Positions 11,567-22,790 of a stretch of DNA of 64,000 nt are shown here, piece by piece; positions within the stretch are counted from its first letter, which is position 1, and every line of letters begins with the position of its first letter. Both the position numbers and the translations under genes were made by a program. The notes beneath the pieces were generated by a model. It had not been told where the DNA came from. It ran no database searches and saw nothing but the letters and a program-made list of their open reading frames with translations. Source of the stretch: Diplolepis rosae (taxonomy: Eukaryota; Arthropoda; Insecta; Hymenoptera; Diplolepididae). The stretch is from the NCBI GenBank assembly GCA_030998225.1, contig JAPYXD010000727.1:6138001-6202000 (forward strand), read 5' to 3'.

Positions 11567-11850
11567 AATTTTTCTGCAAGAAGTAAATTAGCCAGGTCCC
11601 CCGGAACTTGCGTGAGTCCACGATGAGAGCATTCGAGTTCCTGTCCTCTGCAGGTGCACGCCCAAGGACATCTCGCCCCATTGATGTTATCCTCAGTCAA
11701 GGTGCCAAGAGCAAAGTTATCGATTCCTGTGTTGTGAGTCGCGCCACCCAGAACCGAGAGGATCAGCAGGAGTCCCCAGGCGCAAACTACTGAACCGCAG
11801 CTCACACCAAGGAGTCTAAGCGACCACGTGGGTGTCATCGCCTTAGCCAT
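11567..11850 (-). CDS. sli: Slit-like secreted LRR protein, signal-peptide/LRRNT exon (partial)
   Basis: Slit proteins are secreted ligands of Robo receptors that guide axons and migrating cells. Counting from the ATG at 11850, residues 13-37 are a long hydrophobic signal peptide. Residues 61-74 form the LRR N-terminal cap with Cys at 61, 65, 67 and 74 (C-x3-C-x-C-x6-C), followed by CSHRGLTQVP. From memory this agrees closely with the first LRRNT of Drosophila Slit (CSHRGLTSVP), including an Arg-Cys-Pro lead-in. The exon stops after AEK plus two bases of the next codon (phase 2) at a GTAAGT donor, which is about where I recall animal Slit genes splitting the cap from the first repeat. I chose this start because it is the first ATG in the frame, has G at -3 and G at +4, and directly precedes the signal peptide. 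A second ATG lies four codons on. The LRR, EGF-like, laminin G and cysteine-knot exons are not in the window. Another LRR family is possible. The exon is near certain, the family name moderately so. Confidence 0.62.
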
Positions 11851-12952
11851 CGCTAGAACCTTTTTATTCACGCCCTTTATGGCTTCGTTCGAGTTGTCTA
11901 TAATTTTAGTGATTTTCCGATGGGGCTTGGGCGCAATTATATTATTATTCCCAGGATATGGTGGACACCTCACAATCCATTCACCTTGATTTAACAACAC
12001 AGGTTCAACACTAGCAACGTTATTCGACCACACAATGTTATTTGTCCACGAAACGGAACTAGACCAAGATAAATTATTTTCGGTCACGCGATTTTCACTT
12101 GGTTCTTCCTGATTCACTGGAACGCAACACTCGCGAGGATTTCTAGTTTCTCGCGGTTCTATATTCTCTCTTGATAGTCTCTCCGTCGGTTTTCTTCTTG
12201 AATCTTCAGCCCCAAAAGCATGGACACGAATTGGAGACCTATTTTTGTTACAACATTTGCCCTTATGTCTTCTACAACACGGATGACCACGTCTTCTTCT
12301 TGGACAAAGTTCTGACTCAGTTTTAGGAAGATTTCTGGTTGTCTGAACTCTGTCCTCTTCGGGTTGAATGTCTGCTGATCGATCTCGAAAATGTTTCGAG
12401 GATCGATGGTAGACCGAGGCAAGATCAGGACGTCGGTCCTCGAACTTTGCTGAAGTATCCCTTTTAGCCTGATTGTCCGGATCGAGCAAGTCCCTTCGAT
12501 CGGAACTGCTGGCCCGCAATGGCGGCTCGACGACTAGAGCATCTGCCGGGCCCGTTGGGGGGCCGTATTTTGGGCCCCCTTCTTGTCGGGGAGGCCCTTG
12601 TACGGCGACAGTGGTTTCCACCACTAACGGCAAGACCCGATCCTGCTCATTCTGCGGCAGCAACGTCACTGACTTTATCTTGATGCTGGTTTTATGCACT
12701 GATCTATCGTACCCCCGAGGGTACGAAACTGCTGCACCGATTCACAGCTCCAAGAACAGATTCGGGATTGCTCATCTATTTCCAAGTCAACACTACCAAG
12801 TGTTTCACTTTTTCAATTTTTTAGTCTTTCGATTTCCTTGATTTTTCTTGATAGCGTGATTTTTATTCACGCTGGAATTGCAGAACTTTTGAAAGCTCAG
12901 TTCTGCTGTTTGTTCAATGGGATTTCTTGATCCTTCAGAGAAAGAACGTTAC
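11851..12952 (-). other. Leader part of the slit-like exon; in-frame, ATG-free open stretch
   Basis: This is exon sequence upstream of the chosen ATG, bounded by a strong acceptor at its 5' side. The frame that enters the signal peptide is open from 12741, just after a TGA at 12742-12744, through about 297 codons. It contains no ATG before 11850. The conceptual peptide is rich in Arg, Pro, Glu and Asn, with a Cys/Arg cluster near 12280, and resembles no domain I know. GC content is well above the surroundings, which lowers the chance of stops, but nearly 300 stop-free codons is still unusual. The likeliest reading is a long 5'UTR. Alternatives are a non-AUG-initiated N-terminal extension, or coding sequence reached from an upstream exon through an acceptor inside the open stretch. 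Confidence 0.55.
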
Positions 12953-12990
12953 CTGCAACAAGGAGAAAAAAAATTAGTTTCTTAAATGGG
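12953..12990 (-). other. Splice acceptor and polypyrimidine tract upstream of the slit-like exon
   Basis: On the minus strand a CTAAT branch-like motif is followed by an unbroken T/C-rich run and TTGCAG, then the exon begins with G at 12952. This is a strong acceptor and implies at least one further 5' exon at higher coordinates. The bases across the junction, CAG then GTAACG, could also be read as a donor. The pyrimidine tract favours an acceptor. Confidence 0.6.
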
Positions 12991-13063
12991 AAATTCATTT
13001 TGAGGAAAGCCTGCATTGTTGACAAGTATTAGTGCAAATTTTCTGTACATTTTCTAAATCTAT

Positions 13064-13784
13064 ATTGAGGGGTTTCATCACAATTGAGCCTCCAAAAATA
13101 GTTTCACTTTTATGATTTATTTTGAGGCAGATAACAAAACAAAAAGCAATTAAAATTTATAGCTTATTAAATAATATATTGACTTTATAAAAAAAATTTT
13201 TTGTCAATAAATAAAAAAATTGCGGCTGAGTATTGCCATGTCCAAAAAAAAATAAAATTCGAAGGTCATCCGCGGCAAGAAATTCTAAAAATTGAAATTT
13301 GTACCTGAAACAAAAGAACAAATTTTTTCCTAATGCTTATAAGATTGCCCAGTTTATTACCCATGCTTATAAAAAATATTCATTTTTGCAAAAATGATGA
13401 GCGTTTGAATGTAACACTCGATTTTCACCCAAAAAAGCGACCTTAATTTGATTAAGACATAAAAAATTGTCAACCAATCTTAAAAATTGCAGGTACTTCA
13501 CTAGATAATTAATTAATCTTTTATTTAAAACAAGACTTGTAACAATCGGTTGAAAATTGTTGAAATTACGTGTCTTGCCAATTTGAAAAAGTCAATTTCG
13601 AGAAAAACGCGTATAAAGTATTCATAACGTAAAAAAGTACTATAATTTTGTAATACCTCTAATCTACTATGTCTGCGACATAACTACCTACCTATTGGGC
13701 ATTATTCTCAGGACCCTAAGGGACCTTCTTATGCAATAAAAAAAATATTATTTTTTGAAAATGCAAAGATGATGAACCCCTTAA
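13064..13784 (-). mobile_element. TTAA-ended family Q, copy 2
   Basis: Inverted copy of 3080-3800. The right edge has TTAAGG preceded by GATGATGAACCCC. The left edge has decayed to TTGAGGGGTTTCATCAC. It sits just upstream of the slit-like exon's acceptor. Confidence 0.7.
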
Positions 13785-13788
13785 GGTA

Positions 13789-13994
13789 CACTCTAAATCT
13801 GAATCAGTCAAATTTTCACTGATTGAATCAGCGATTTGCCTTTTCACTGATTCATCATTGAAAAAATATTTTTCACTGTTAAATCATTTAATTTTCACTA
13901 ATTCATCAGTGAAAAAAATATTTCTTTTTAGCTATTTGAATCAGTCAAATTTCACTGATCACCAGTAGATTTTGACTGATTTAAATTTAGAGAG
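13789..13994. mobile_element. MITE family F, copy 1
   Basis: 206 bp flanked by TA, with ends close to CTCTCTAAATCTGAATCAGT. The interior is a series of TCACTGATT / AATCAGTGA dyads separated by AT-rich spacers. It directly abuts the L element that starts at 13997. Confidence 0.8.
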
Positions 13995-13996
13995 TA

Positions 13997-14657
13997 TGTA
14001 GTCCATCCACGAAAATTAAACCTCAGGTAAAAGTAGATAATTTTGCTTTCAAGAATAGCAATATTATTATTGAAGGGATCATTTGAAAGAAAAGAGTTTA
14101 ATTCCCAAGAAAAAAATTTGTAACATAAAAAAGCAATGCTCAACAAATTTTATTTTTACCTTAGTTTTTTGTTCTTATCGCTTCATACCAAATTTTAGAA
14201 AATGCTGTGATCCTAATAAATCACGGATCATTTTTTCAGAAAAAAAATTATCTACAACTTAACCGTTTTCAACTTTCTAAAATAATTAAATTATTACCAA
14301 ATTCAGTAATTTGTTTATAATAATTTTGTTTTCGAAAATTGATTTTTAATGGCTACAGCCTTTAAAGAATTTATTTCCAAAAATTGGGAACGGTAAAGTT
14401 TTGAAGATTCTTTTTCCTGAAAAAATTATTCGGGATTTATTAGAATCGCATAATTTTGTAAAATTTTGTATGAAGCAATAAAGAAAAAAGTTCGGCAAAA
14501 ATAAAAATTGGTTAAATACATTATTTTTCTGCATTTCAAATTTTTTCCATGGAGAATAATATTTTCTCTTTCAAATTAGCCCTTCAATAATAATATTGCT
14601 ATTCTTAAAAGCAAAATTATCTATTTTTATCTGAGGTCTGATTTTCGTAGATTAATG
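13997..14657. mobile_element. Foldback family L, copy 3 (most complete)
   Basis: The two ends are inverted copies of each other: CATCCACGAAAATTAAACC at the left and, reversed, AATCTACGAAAATCAGACC at the right, with AGAATAGCAATATTATTATT in both arms. The arms are about 300 bp around an inner part with AACCGTT / AACGGT dyads. No coding capacity. Confidence 0.75.
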
Positions 14658-15680
14658 ATTGTCTTGAAACGCTGCTGCTAACTTCAATTACTGAAAACTT
14701 TTCCCTATTTTATGATAATTTGACTTTATCAAAGAAAGCGTTTTTCTTTCTTCCTGTAAATTCTTTATTAATAGATGCTAAATTACATATTCATATTCTA
14801 GACTTGCATTGACCCTTAATTAATAATTGAAAATATATATTGATGTTGATAGTTGGCTTTAGGGTCCAAAGTTAATAAAAACTCAGAGTTTTACGTAATC
14901 AAACGTTTCGGCTCTGGTCGGTTCCTTCATTAGTGATTTATTTTGGATCTAAAAAATACATAAAACAATTTTGCTAACATAGGGCTTCTTTGATGGAGAA
15001 TTTTATTATTTACGTCTTTTTATTATGCATTATTTATTATGTCTTTTATTATGCATCGATAAAAACTTGGGATTGCTTCCGAATAAAATACTTTTAAAAA
15101 GAGATTGAAAAAATGACAATTTTTTACAATGCATTAGAAACTTTAACAAATGCATGGTATCATACTAAAGATTTTCCCAATTGTGGGTATGGATAATGAG
15201 ATTAATTATTCAGGACGTACACGATTCACTAAAATGATAAAAATGGGTGAAATTTAGGATTGCATAATCTTCATTTCTAAAATATGAAAAAGAAGTTAGC
15301 TAAAATATTGTACATGTATTCAACTTTTTAAAAGCGAACATTTTTCTCTAATATTATCTATTAAATAAGAGCACTGAAATTTTTTGAAGTCGTAATTAAT
15401 CAATTTTTCCAAGAACTTCCAGACACGGTCGAACCTCATTAAATAATAGCTTAAAATACTTTTAAATACGGCTTATATATCTCACGACTAATTTTCCTAT
15501 TTTTTGGAACGAATCGAAATAAGATTTTCAAAATTCCCAGATATTGTGTATCAGTCTAGTATTGTTACAAAAACCATTTTAAATAATAAATCAGGAAAAT
15601 AATGCGTAGTCTTAACTTCAAAATAAGCTCAAGAGCCTTAAAAAATGATTTATTAGTGAAGATAATGATTCAAAAATATA
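14658..15680. other. Mostly unique stretch with a family Z motif
   Basis: At 14835-14940 it holds a fragment also seen near 29360-29450 (GGCTTTAGGGTCC and GTTTCGGCTCTGGTCGGTTC). On the minus strand this includes a CTAATGA...GAAAC arrangement like a degenerate hammerhead core. The remainder is AT-rich with no gene. Confidence 0.45.
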
Positions 15681-15953
15681 CTCTCTGAATATGAATCAGT
15701 CAAAATCTACTGATTATCAGTGAAATTTGACTGATTTAAATAGCTAAAAAGAGGTTACTGCAAATCAGTCAAATTTCACTGATTACTTCAGTGAAAAGTA
15801 ACTGATTTAACAGTGGAAAATATTGTTTTCACTAATTAAACAGTGAAAATTAACTGATTCAACAGTGAAAAATATTTTTTCCACTGATGATTCAGTGAAA
15901 AGAAAAATCACTGATTCAATCAGTGAAAATTTGACTGATTCAGATTTAGAGAG
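15681..15953. mobile_element. MITE family F, copy 2
   Basis: 273 bp flanked by TA on both sides. The ends are CTCTCTGAATATGAATCAGT and, reversed, CTCTCTAAATCTGAATCAGT. The interior alternates TCACTGATT and AATCAGTGAAA dyads, more numerous than in copy 1. Confidence 0.85.
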
Positions 15954-15955
15954 TA

Positions 15956-17267
15956 GTGCAATTACCATCTTTCATGGAAAATCTTCCTATGCAGAGTTGA
16001 CCTCGGAGTTGACGTCATTTTTCATACCTGGATTCACTCAACGCAAACTTTATTCATCAAAAAATTGTTCAAGAAGGAAGAGCTCTCATGTATGTGAGCG
16101 GTACTAAAGAAAAGCATGACACAGCGTGTTAAACAATACTCTAGAGTAAAAAAAGAAAGTATGAATGACACGGTTCTCTGGATAGAGACGTGATTTCAAT
16201 ATCTAGCCTTCAGAAAATCGGATACGCGATGTAAATCCAGTGTTGTCTACGGTTCTCGAGTTTCCTGATACACCTGTATACAAATAATTCAGTCGTTTCA
16301 TACGAGTGAAAAAGAGATGGACTCCAAGAGGAGTATTGTATTCGAGAAGGGTAGATATCACGGGCAAATCTATTTCTATATATGAATGTCAAGAACGAGG
16401 AGATACGTGTGTACATTGATCGTACGTAGATTTGTTCACAGCACGTCTCGCGAAAAGAAGGCAAGCAGAAGAATAGAGACGAGGGGATACCGAAGAAAAT
16501 TCCAATATGCATTGAAACTCCCCTGGCCGTGCATAGAATGCATTCGGGCTTTGATTGTGCCTTGGAAGCATATTTTCTTCGTGCTTCCGATATTGGCGCA
16601 GACACCAACTTCTTACAACTGCGTATGATTCTGTCTGTACATGTCTCCCCCATTCCTCACAACATGCTCGATTTCTACCTCAAAAAATGCATATGATGGT
16701 AGAAATGAGCTTTTTCAATGTTAATCTAAGGTCGAATATTTATTTCAAGAACATTCCGATTCAATTTCAGAATAAATAAAAAATCCAAATGTTGATGAAT
16801 TGATGTTAGACCAGTAATTAAACTTATTCGATCTGTATTACAAAAATCTTGGAAAAGAGGTATGAATAATTGATAGAAGGATAATTTAGAAACTTGGAAT
16901 TACTTTTTGATAGAAAAATATTATTTCTGAATACGACCGCTGTGAAGAATTTCTCGCGTTTAAATATTAATTACGACCTGAGACCCTAATTCGTAACGCG
17001 AAATAAACTGCGACAGTGATGAATGAAGAAAAGCATACGGAGGTAGGATAATAATTTAGCTGGTAATAATATTCATTAATTTTACTAAAGAAAGATCGCC
17101 ATGATGAATATCTGGAGGTGATTGAATTCGAGTACGAATATGATACATCAAAACTTACGTAGATAGACTATTTATCGTTTGGATAATTAAAAAATATTTT
17201 ATTTTAGAAAAATCTTTCGCAAACCTTTTTTACTATAATTCCTACACCTATATTTGTTAAAATCTCT
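15956..17267. other. Repeat-poor island with a GC-richer core
   Basis: 16200-16700 has higher GC and long open frames on both strands. The longest, minus strand 16210-16653 (147 codons, ATG), is hydrophobic/Cys-rich, lacks any known domain, and overlaps open frames on the other strand, so I do not call it a gene. It could be regulatory DNA upstream of the slit-like gene. Confidence 0.4.
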
Positions 17268-17480
17268 TTAAGGAGTTAGCCGCAGTCAGAATTTTCAAAA
17301 AATCGTTTTTTGAGTTTTTTTGCATATTCTCATAGCGTAACATCTTTAAAATATGCTCTCCAAATTTGAAGTCGATCCAAGCAAAATTGACTGAGTTATG
17401 TTAATAGGCAAACAAAAATTTTATTCACATGTAAATTATACTTAAAACTTTAAATGCAATTTTCTCGAAACCTAGTTATT
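17268..17480 (+). repeat. Truncated TTAAGG-type element
   Basis: It begins TTAAGGAGTTAGCCGCAGTC and continues ATTTTCAAAAAATCGTTTTT, a layout shared with the TTAA elements at 24074 and 28720. It is cut at the right by family D sequence, and no right terminus is present. Confidence 0.55.
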
Positions 17481-17590
17481 GAATTTAATATGAATGTATA
17501 TTAATTTTTCATAATATACAAATCTATTAATTTTCATTCATCACTTGTATATTAAAGTGTATTTAAATCAATAAGATTTTCAACAGTATA
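17480..17590 (-). repeat. Family D fragment
   Basis: It matches the right part of D copies at 48794 and 42453: ATTAATTTTTCATAATATACAA, then CACTTGTATATTAAAGT and an AACAGTA end. The left part is missing. Confidence 0.65.
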
Positions 17591-17800
17591 GCGTTTTCCG
17601 AGACGCAATCGCCGAAAATTTCAGTCACTTTCATTAAATAGTGTTCAAATTTTTCTACTATGTAATGAACGTCTTCTGTTATTCAATAAAAAGTCACTGA
17701 AATTTTCTGCGACTACGTTTTATAAAATTCTACGTCCAAGAGTCTTCTAAAGTAACTTTAATTTTAAGGAACTACATTTTTCCGTGTAGGGCCAGATTTT
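17590..17800. mobile_element. Foldback family V, copy 1
   Basis: It contains GAAAATTTCAGTCACTTT and, inverted about 70 bp later, AAAAGTCACTGAAATTTTC, so the arms fold back. It ends ACATTTTTCCGTGTA. A second copy is at 46085-46277. Confidence 0.6.
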
Positions 17801-17842
17801 AGAACTTCAATATTTTCAGTAAAAGCGATACTTTTTGAAAAC

Positions 17843-19381
17843 AATTTTCTGGACCTCGCGCTTCGCGCTCGGTCTTGTGCTCTTCACATACATTCAAGTT
17901 TATTTATTATAATTTGATACTGAAGCTCAAACTAATTTTATAATAATATTACGGATGATGTGAATTACACATTTTCTCAAAGTCACTCAATTTTTTTTTG
18001 AAATTAAGTGAAACAGGAAATTCAATTTACTTAAGACTCTATCAGCCTTAAGGAACACATTCTCATCATAGCGCGTGCGCTTCGCGCTCGATTTTCTGTA
18101 TACATTTCAGTAACTTTTTAATAAATTACATGATTAAAAGAATTTATTTTCTTTCATATCTCTCAAAAAGGAAAAACAATCGTAGACTTTATTTAAGGAA
18201 ACGATTTTGCAGAACAACGCTTATTTCGTATCTCACATATTTTGGTGAAAAAAATCGAATTTATTTAATATTAAAAATCAAAAAATAAATTAGTTGAGTT
18301 TGAAATTTTTGTCACTGCCTACATTATCGGAGGATCACTAGTCGCGTATCAGATAGGATACGTTGTCGACAGGTGTCCTTGTAGACAATTTCAAACTCTT
18401 ATATCGCAAATAATGCAAATAAATTCAATATTTAAAGAATTTGAAAATCTTTCTGTGGAAAAAAAGACGCTTTCGATTGCGCTGGGATTCGAGCCCAGGG
18501 GTTCGACCGGCAATCGAAAGACCTGGGCTCGAATCCCAGCGCAGTCGAAAGCGTCATTTTTTCCACAGAAAGATTTTCAAATTCTTTAAATATAAAATAT
18601 ATATCCTGTCCCGAAATGTCTTGATGAGAATTTGTAAACCTCATTTAGGCAAACAATTTTCCATCTAAACGTTTCTTTTGTATTACACATATTTTGTCTA
18701 AAAAATGGAATTTTTGAATTTTAATCGTATTTTTTGGAATTGAAACGAAAAATATATGTTTTATTAGAAACTGTGTGAGACAAAATTTGTAGATCTTTTT
18801 GAAACGAACAACTTTGTATTTTTAAGTTTTTTTTTGTATTTTACATATTATTGTTAAAAAATTGAATTTTGGATTCATATTGGATTCGTATTATAACGTT
18901 TTTTCGTATCTCGTATAATTTAACTGGAAAATAGAATTTTGATATTGACTTTTTTCAAATTTGAATATGCTGTAACATTTCTAATTTTGATTGAATCAAA
19001 AAATGTTATCAGAATAATTTGTAGAGATTTATGAGCACTATCAAAACCCAGTGTTGAAATTTTTGATTTTTTGAAAAATTTATTTTCAAAAACACAAAAG
19101 TAGTGCTCAATCCCTCAATTTTGATTGGATGTGGCTGGTTAACGAACTTGTCCTTACTTTTTCGGCTCTGATAAAGTGTACCAAAGCTCAATTCAATCTG
19201 ATAATTCTATCGAGAGTTATGTCGCACACGACCTACAGACACACAGAGAGACAGACATTTTTGTAAAACCCGTTTTTTTCTGACTCAGGGGGTCTCAAAA
19301 TGTAAAGATTTGATGAAAATTTCGAAAGTCATTTTTCACATAAAACCAATACCTTCTCATCCATGATGAGAATGTAAAAAG
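17843..19381 (+). repeat. Rep-A copy 3, 5'-truncated, with nested SINE hairpin
   Basis: It starts inside the GC-block array (ACCTCGCGCTTCGCGCTCGG), follows copy 1 through AAGGCTGATAGAGTCTTAAG-type sequence (here reversed), and ends CTCATCCATGATGAGAATG plus TAAAAA. A SINE-containing insert at 18286-18592 replaces the position where copy 1 carries its mariner. A stretch corresponding to about 6700-6780 is shortened. Confidence 0.75.
18286..18592. repeat. TIR-type repeat fused to an inverted pair of SINE tails
   Basis: The left part (AATTAGTTGAGTTTGAAAT then CACTGCCTACATTATCGGAG) is the same unit as at 60548. From about 18427 the sequence is the antisense tail of the tRNA-derived SINE, followed at once by the sense tail (CCTGGGCTCGAATCCCAGCG ... 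CCACAGAAAGATTTTCAAAT). The two tails make a hairpin of about 75-bp arms with a short loop. Confidence 0.75.
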
Positions 19382-20775
19382 TTAAATTATCACATTTACC
19401 TGGGAATGAATTAATTTTTGGATTTTTTTTATATATTATTAATTATTATAATACATCAGTATATGTGAAAGAGTTCGATTTTTTGCAATTGTTTTTTTAT
19501 AAACAAATATTTTTAAAAAAATTTTTTTTTACAAACGCGTACATTCAATCCCAGCGGGATTATGATTTCTTGAAGTCCTCAAAATTTCATCATAATCGGT
19601 TAAGTCATTCTTGCGCACTCCGTCACATCGATTTGAAAAACCAGATTTGGGGAAAACGCAGTTAAGGTTTTTGTAGACAGAAAAGTATCAAAAAAGTTGT
19701 ATTTTTAATAACTTACATATTTGTCAATTTTTAGAATATTGACCAAAAACTTCACGGACACATTTTTAAATATGTGTAATTTATTGAAAAAAAAAAATAG
19801 GTTTTTTCAACCCGAGACATGTATCGCTCCCCTTAAAGAGGGCCTAATCTATTTAAAATTAAATCCTCTGCAAACCTTTCTAAGACCTATTTAGCCCTCC
19901 AATTTAGAGATCTAAAATAGGGCTGAAATTTTGACTCGGGTAGATAGATCCATTTTCACGAATCAGTTTTTTAAAAATTCCTATAAAATAATTTAAATTA
20001 TTTCGATTGTAAACTCATAGAAATTAAACATAGTTTTTATTTTTGAAGTTGCTAACTCATTAATTATCACATGACCTTAAAATTTTTTAAATTAAATAAA
20101 AAATTCAATTCCCTTGAAAGAAATGCAAATACGTTTTTTTGTGGAATGCACTGCACCGCTGGCAGCGATTGGGTTGGACGGCGAGCACAGAAGTCAAAAC
20201 TATTTCGTTTTGGACTTTTTTCCGCATCCGTTCCGCGCGTTTCCGTCAGATCCAATGGATATTAAAAATTGTCAAGAATCTAATATTCGCTCGCTGGCGG
20301 TGACGAGTCGAGAATCGATAACTCGATTAGCAGTCGCCATCGACGTTGGTGCTCGAAAAGCAGGCTGGGTAAATAGGTGGGCATGGAAGGGTGCCCCACG
20401 GGTGTGGGGTACACACCACGCACGTAATATGTATTCTCGAGCACTCTAGAACGGATAATATCGCACTGCCTGCCTCTGATGTCGAACTTAAGGTGGCATG
20501 GTTCAAAGTAGTCTGGCAAGAAAATAGGGGGAGAGAAACAGGAAAATGGGGATGAAATGGTTTGCACAGAATGCTACAGAGGCAACATCAAGAGACAAGA
20601 GAGAAAGGGATACGACCCTTACCTCAGCTGTCCATCCCCTCTACTAAAACTCTGATCACACTCAACCCTGCCCTCTGAAACCTTCTACATTAGTTAACGA
20701 CTTTAGCGTACTTTAATTGGATCAAAGTAGCTGCTAAAGTAAGGAGTCTTCTCCTTTTGCTAAAATTTTTTTCTC
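19382..20775. other. Mixed stretch: small MITE-like repeat, then a GC-richer unique island
   Basis: 19810-19941 has ends ACCCGAGACA / ACCCGAGTCA in inverted orientation (132 bp) and resembles family K termini. 20120-20700 is GC-richer with overlapping frames on both strands and no recognisable domain. Confidence 0.45.
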
Positions 20776-20925
20776 CGCCGTACACCGAAAGTTAGCCTTG
20801 TCGGCGTCGTTTTTCGCACGGAAAGTTGATTTTCCGCACACTTAAAATTTTACGGCACTAGTGCGGGAAAATCAACTTTCCGCACGCAAAGCGACACCGA
20901 CTCGGCTAACTTTCGGTGTACAGCG
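20776..20925. mobile_element. GC-rich foldback element
   Basis: 150 bp that is nearly all hairpin. The left arm starts CGCCGTACACCGAAAGTTAG and the right arm, reversed, starts CGCTGTACACCGAAAGTTAG. Both continue GGAAAGTTGATTTTCC near the loop. Arms are about 62 bp with a handful of mismatches around a 22-base loop. Its GC content contrasts with both flanks. Confidence 0.8.
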
Positions 20926-21738
20926 AACAAAAAATATCGTTCGCGACTCGCTTTTGCGTTAAAATACGCCTTTCCGCACTTGATACGAAATATACTATTT
21001 TGCCAGTTAAGATATCGAGGGAAGTTAAAAGGGTCTGGATTAGGGAAAGGAAACTGTGAGAGTTGATAGGGTAAGAGTGATCGCGATGTAGGTTATGGAG
21101 AGACGATAAGCGCGGATATAGGCAGCGGACAGAAAAATCGATTTTCATTTATTTTTCCAATTTCCGTCGGATACATCGCGGGATACTGCGGAAAACCTAA
21201 ACGTAATGGATCTCAGGTTCTGTGCATTCGAACACTCGTCGACTTCCTTTTCACTTGCTTTCTACAGGAACAATCGGCGGAAAGTTTCGAAAGCACTGCA
21301 CGTATCATACTTTGGCAAAACGATCGTTTTTCATTACGTTAGATGAAAACCGAGAAACAAATACATTTTTCATCGACTGTAGCTTTCAACCGAGTCCTCG
21401 ATGTTTTGTTCAGATTTCTTGGTATACTTTTTTATTCGAAAATTATGCTCCATGTATTTCTGTTTGCTTTCCAGAAATTTGAATTGGTGAAATTAGAATA
21501 TGAAAAAGTGATTGGTTTGTATAAATCATAGTACGAAAAAATTGAACTTTCAAAAACTTAAATATTCTTTCTATAGTAAATTATGTGAAATTATTCTTAA
21601 CGTATATGTATTCAGAATTATCACCATTTTTTTCAAGTATAATACTAGATTGTGGATGTGTAGAATTGATTAATAAGCTAGACTACTGCTTACGAAATGA
21701 AGATAAATTAAAAATAAGCCGCATTATATAATAAAAAA
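20926..21738. other. Repeat-poor stretch, no gene seen
   Basis: Frames at 20906-21148 (minus) and 21222-21531 (plus) overlap each other or the foldback and show no domain. Otherwise unremarkable. Confidence 0.4.
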
Positions 21739-22790
21739 TCTGTCCGCTTCGCAGGCACATTCTCATCGCACGCAGCTCGCAAATTTGAGTGCGCCTAGAG
21801 CGTGCGCTTCGCGCTCGGTCTTTTATTTTCCCCATATATTCAAGTTTATTTCTTGTAATTTAATACTGAAGCTCAAGTCAATTTTTTAAAACTGTAGATG
21901 TGAATCACATTTTCTGAAAGTTACTAAATTTGTTTTTGATTTCAAATCAAAAAGGAAATTCAATTTACTTAAGGCTCTATCGGCCTTAAGGAACACATTT
22001 TCATCATGATACTCGCGCTTCGCGCTCGATTTTCTGTATACATTTCTGTAATTTTCTAATAATTTACATGATTAGAATAATTTATTTTCTTCCAAATATC
22101 TCTAAAAGGAAAAACAATCATAGATTTTAATCGAACAAACGATTTTGCATTTCCATACATATTTCGTATCTCACATATTATTGTTAAAAAGTCGAATTTT
22201 GCATTTTCAATAATTTTTTTTTCAAACCAAAACATAAAATATAGATCTTGTCAAAAAATATCCTGCTGAGAATTGGTAAATCTTCTTAAGGTGAATAATT
22301 TTCCATCTCAACGTTATTTTCGTATCTCACATATTTTGTTTGAATAACGGAATTTTTGAATTTTAATCGTATTTTTTGAAATTAAAATGAAAAATATACG
22401 TCTTACTAGAAAGTATATCGAACAAAATTTTTAGATCTTATTGAAACGAATAATTTTGCAAACTTACGTCTATTTCGTATTTCACATATTATTGTTAATA
22501 AGTTGAATTTAGGATTTCCAATAGTATTTTTTTAAATTAAAAAGAAAAATATACATCTTATGAAAAATTATTGCCGTTCAAACTTGTAGATCTTTATGTA
22601 GTAAAAAATATTGTATTTAGCTTTTTTTTCGTATCTCGTATAATTTAACTACTACTTCAGACAGACATTTTTGTAAAACCCGTTTTTTTCTGGCTCAGAG
22701 GGTCTTAAAACGTAAAGATTTGATAAAAATTTCGAAAGTCATTTTTCACATAAAAATAATACCTTCTCACTTATGATGAGAATATAAAAA
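21739..22790 (+). repeat. Rep-A copy 2, internally deleted
   Basis: It has both termini: CTGTCCGCTTCGCAGGCACA at the left and CTTATGATGAGAATATAAAAA at the right. At about 1.05 kb it is shorter than copy 1 without its mariner. The loss is before the GACAGACATTTTTGTAAAAC segment, where the sequence jumps from TATAATTTAACT to the tail. Confidence 0.75.

Noticed and set aside
12159..12422. Alternative minus-strand gene in the slit-like leader
   Set aside because: Starts at TTG and is an overlapping register of the longer open frame.
16210..16653. 147-codon minus-strand frame with an ATG
   Set aside because: No domain, overlapping frames on the opposite strand, and a composition typical of open GC-richer DNA. 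It may be worth checking against transcripts, but I cannot support it.
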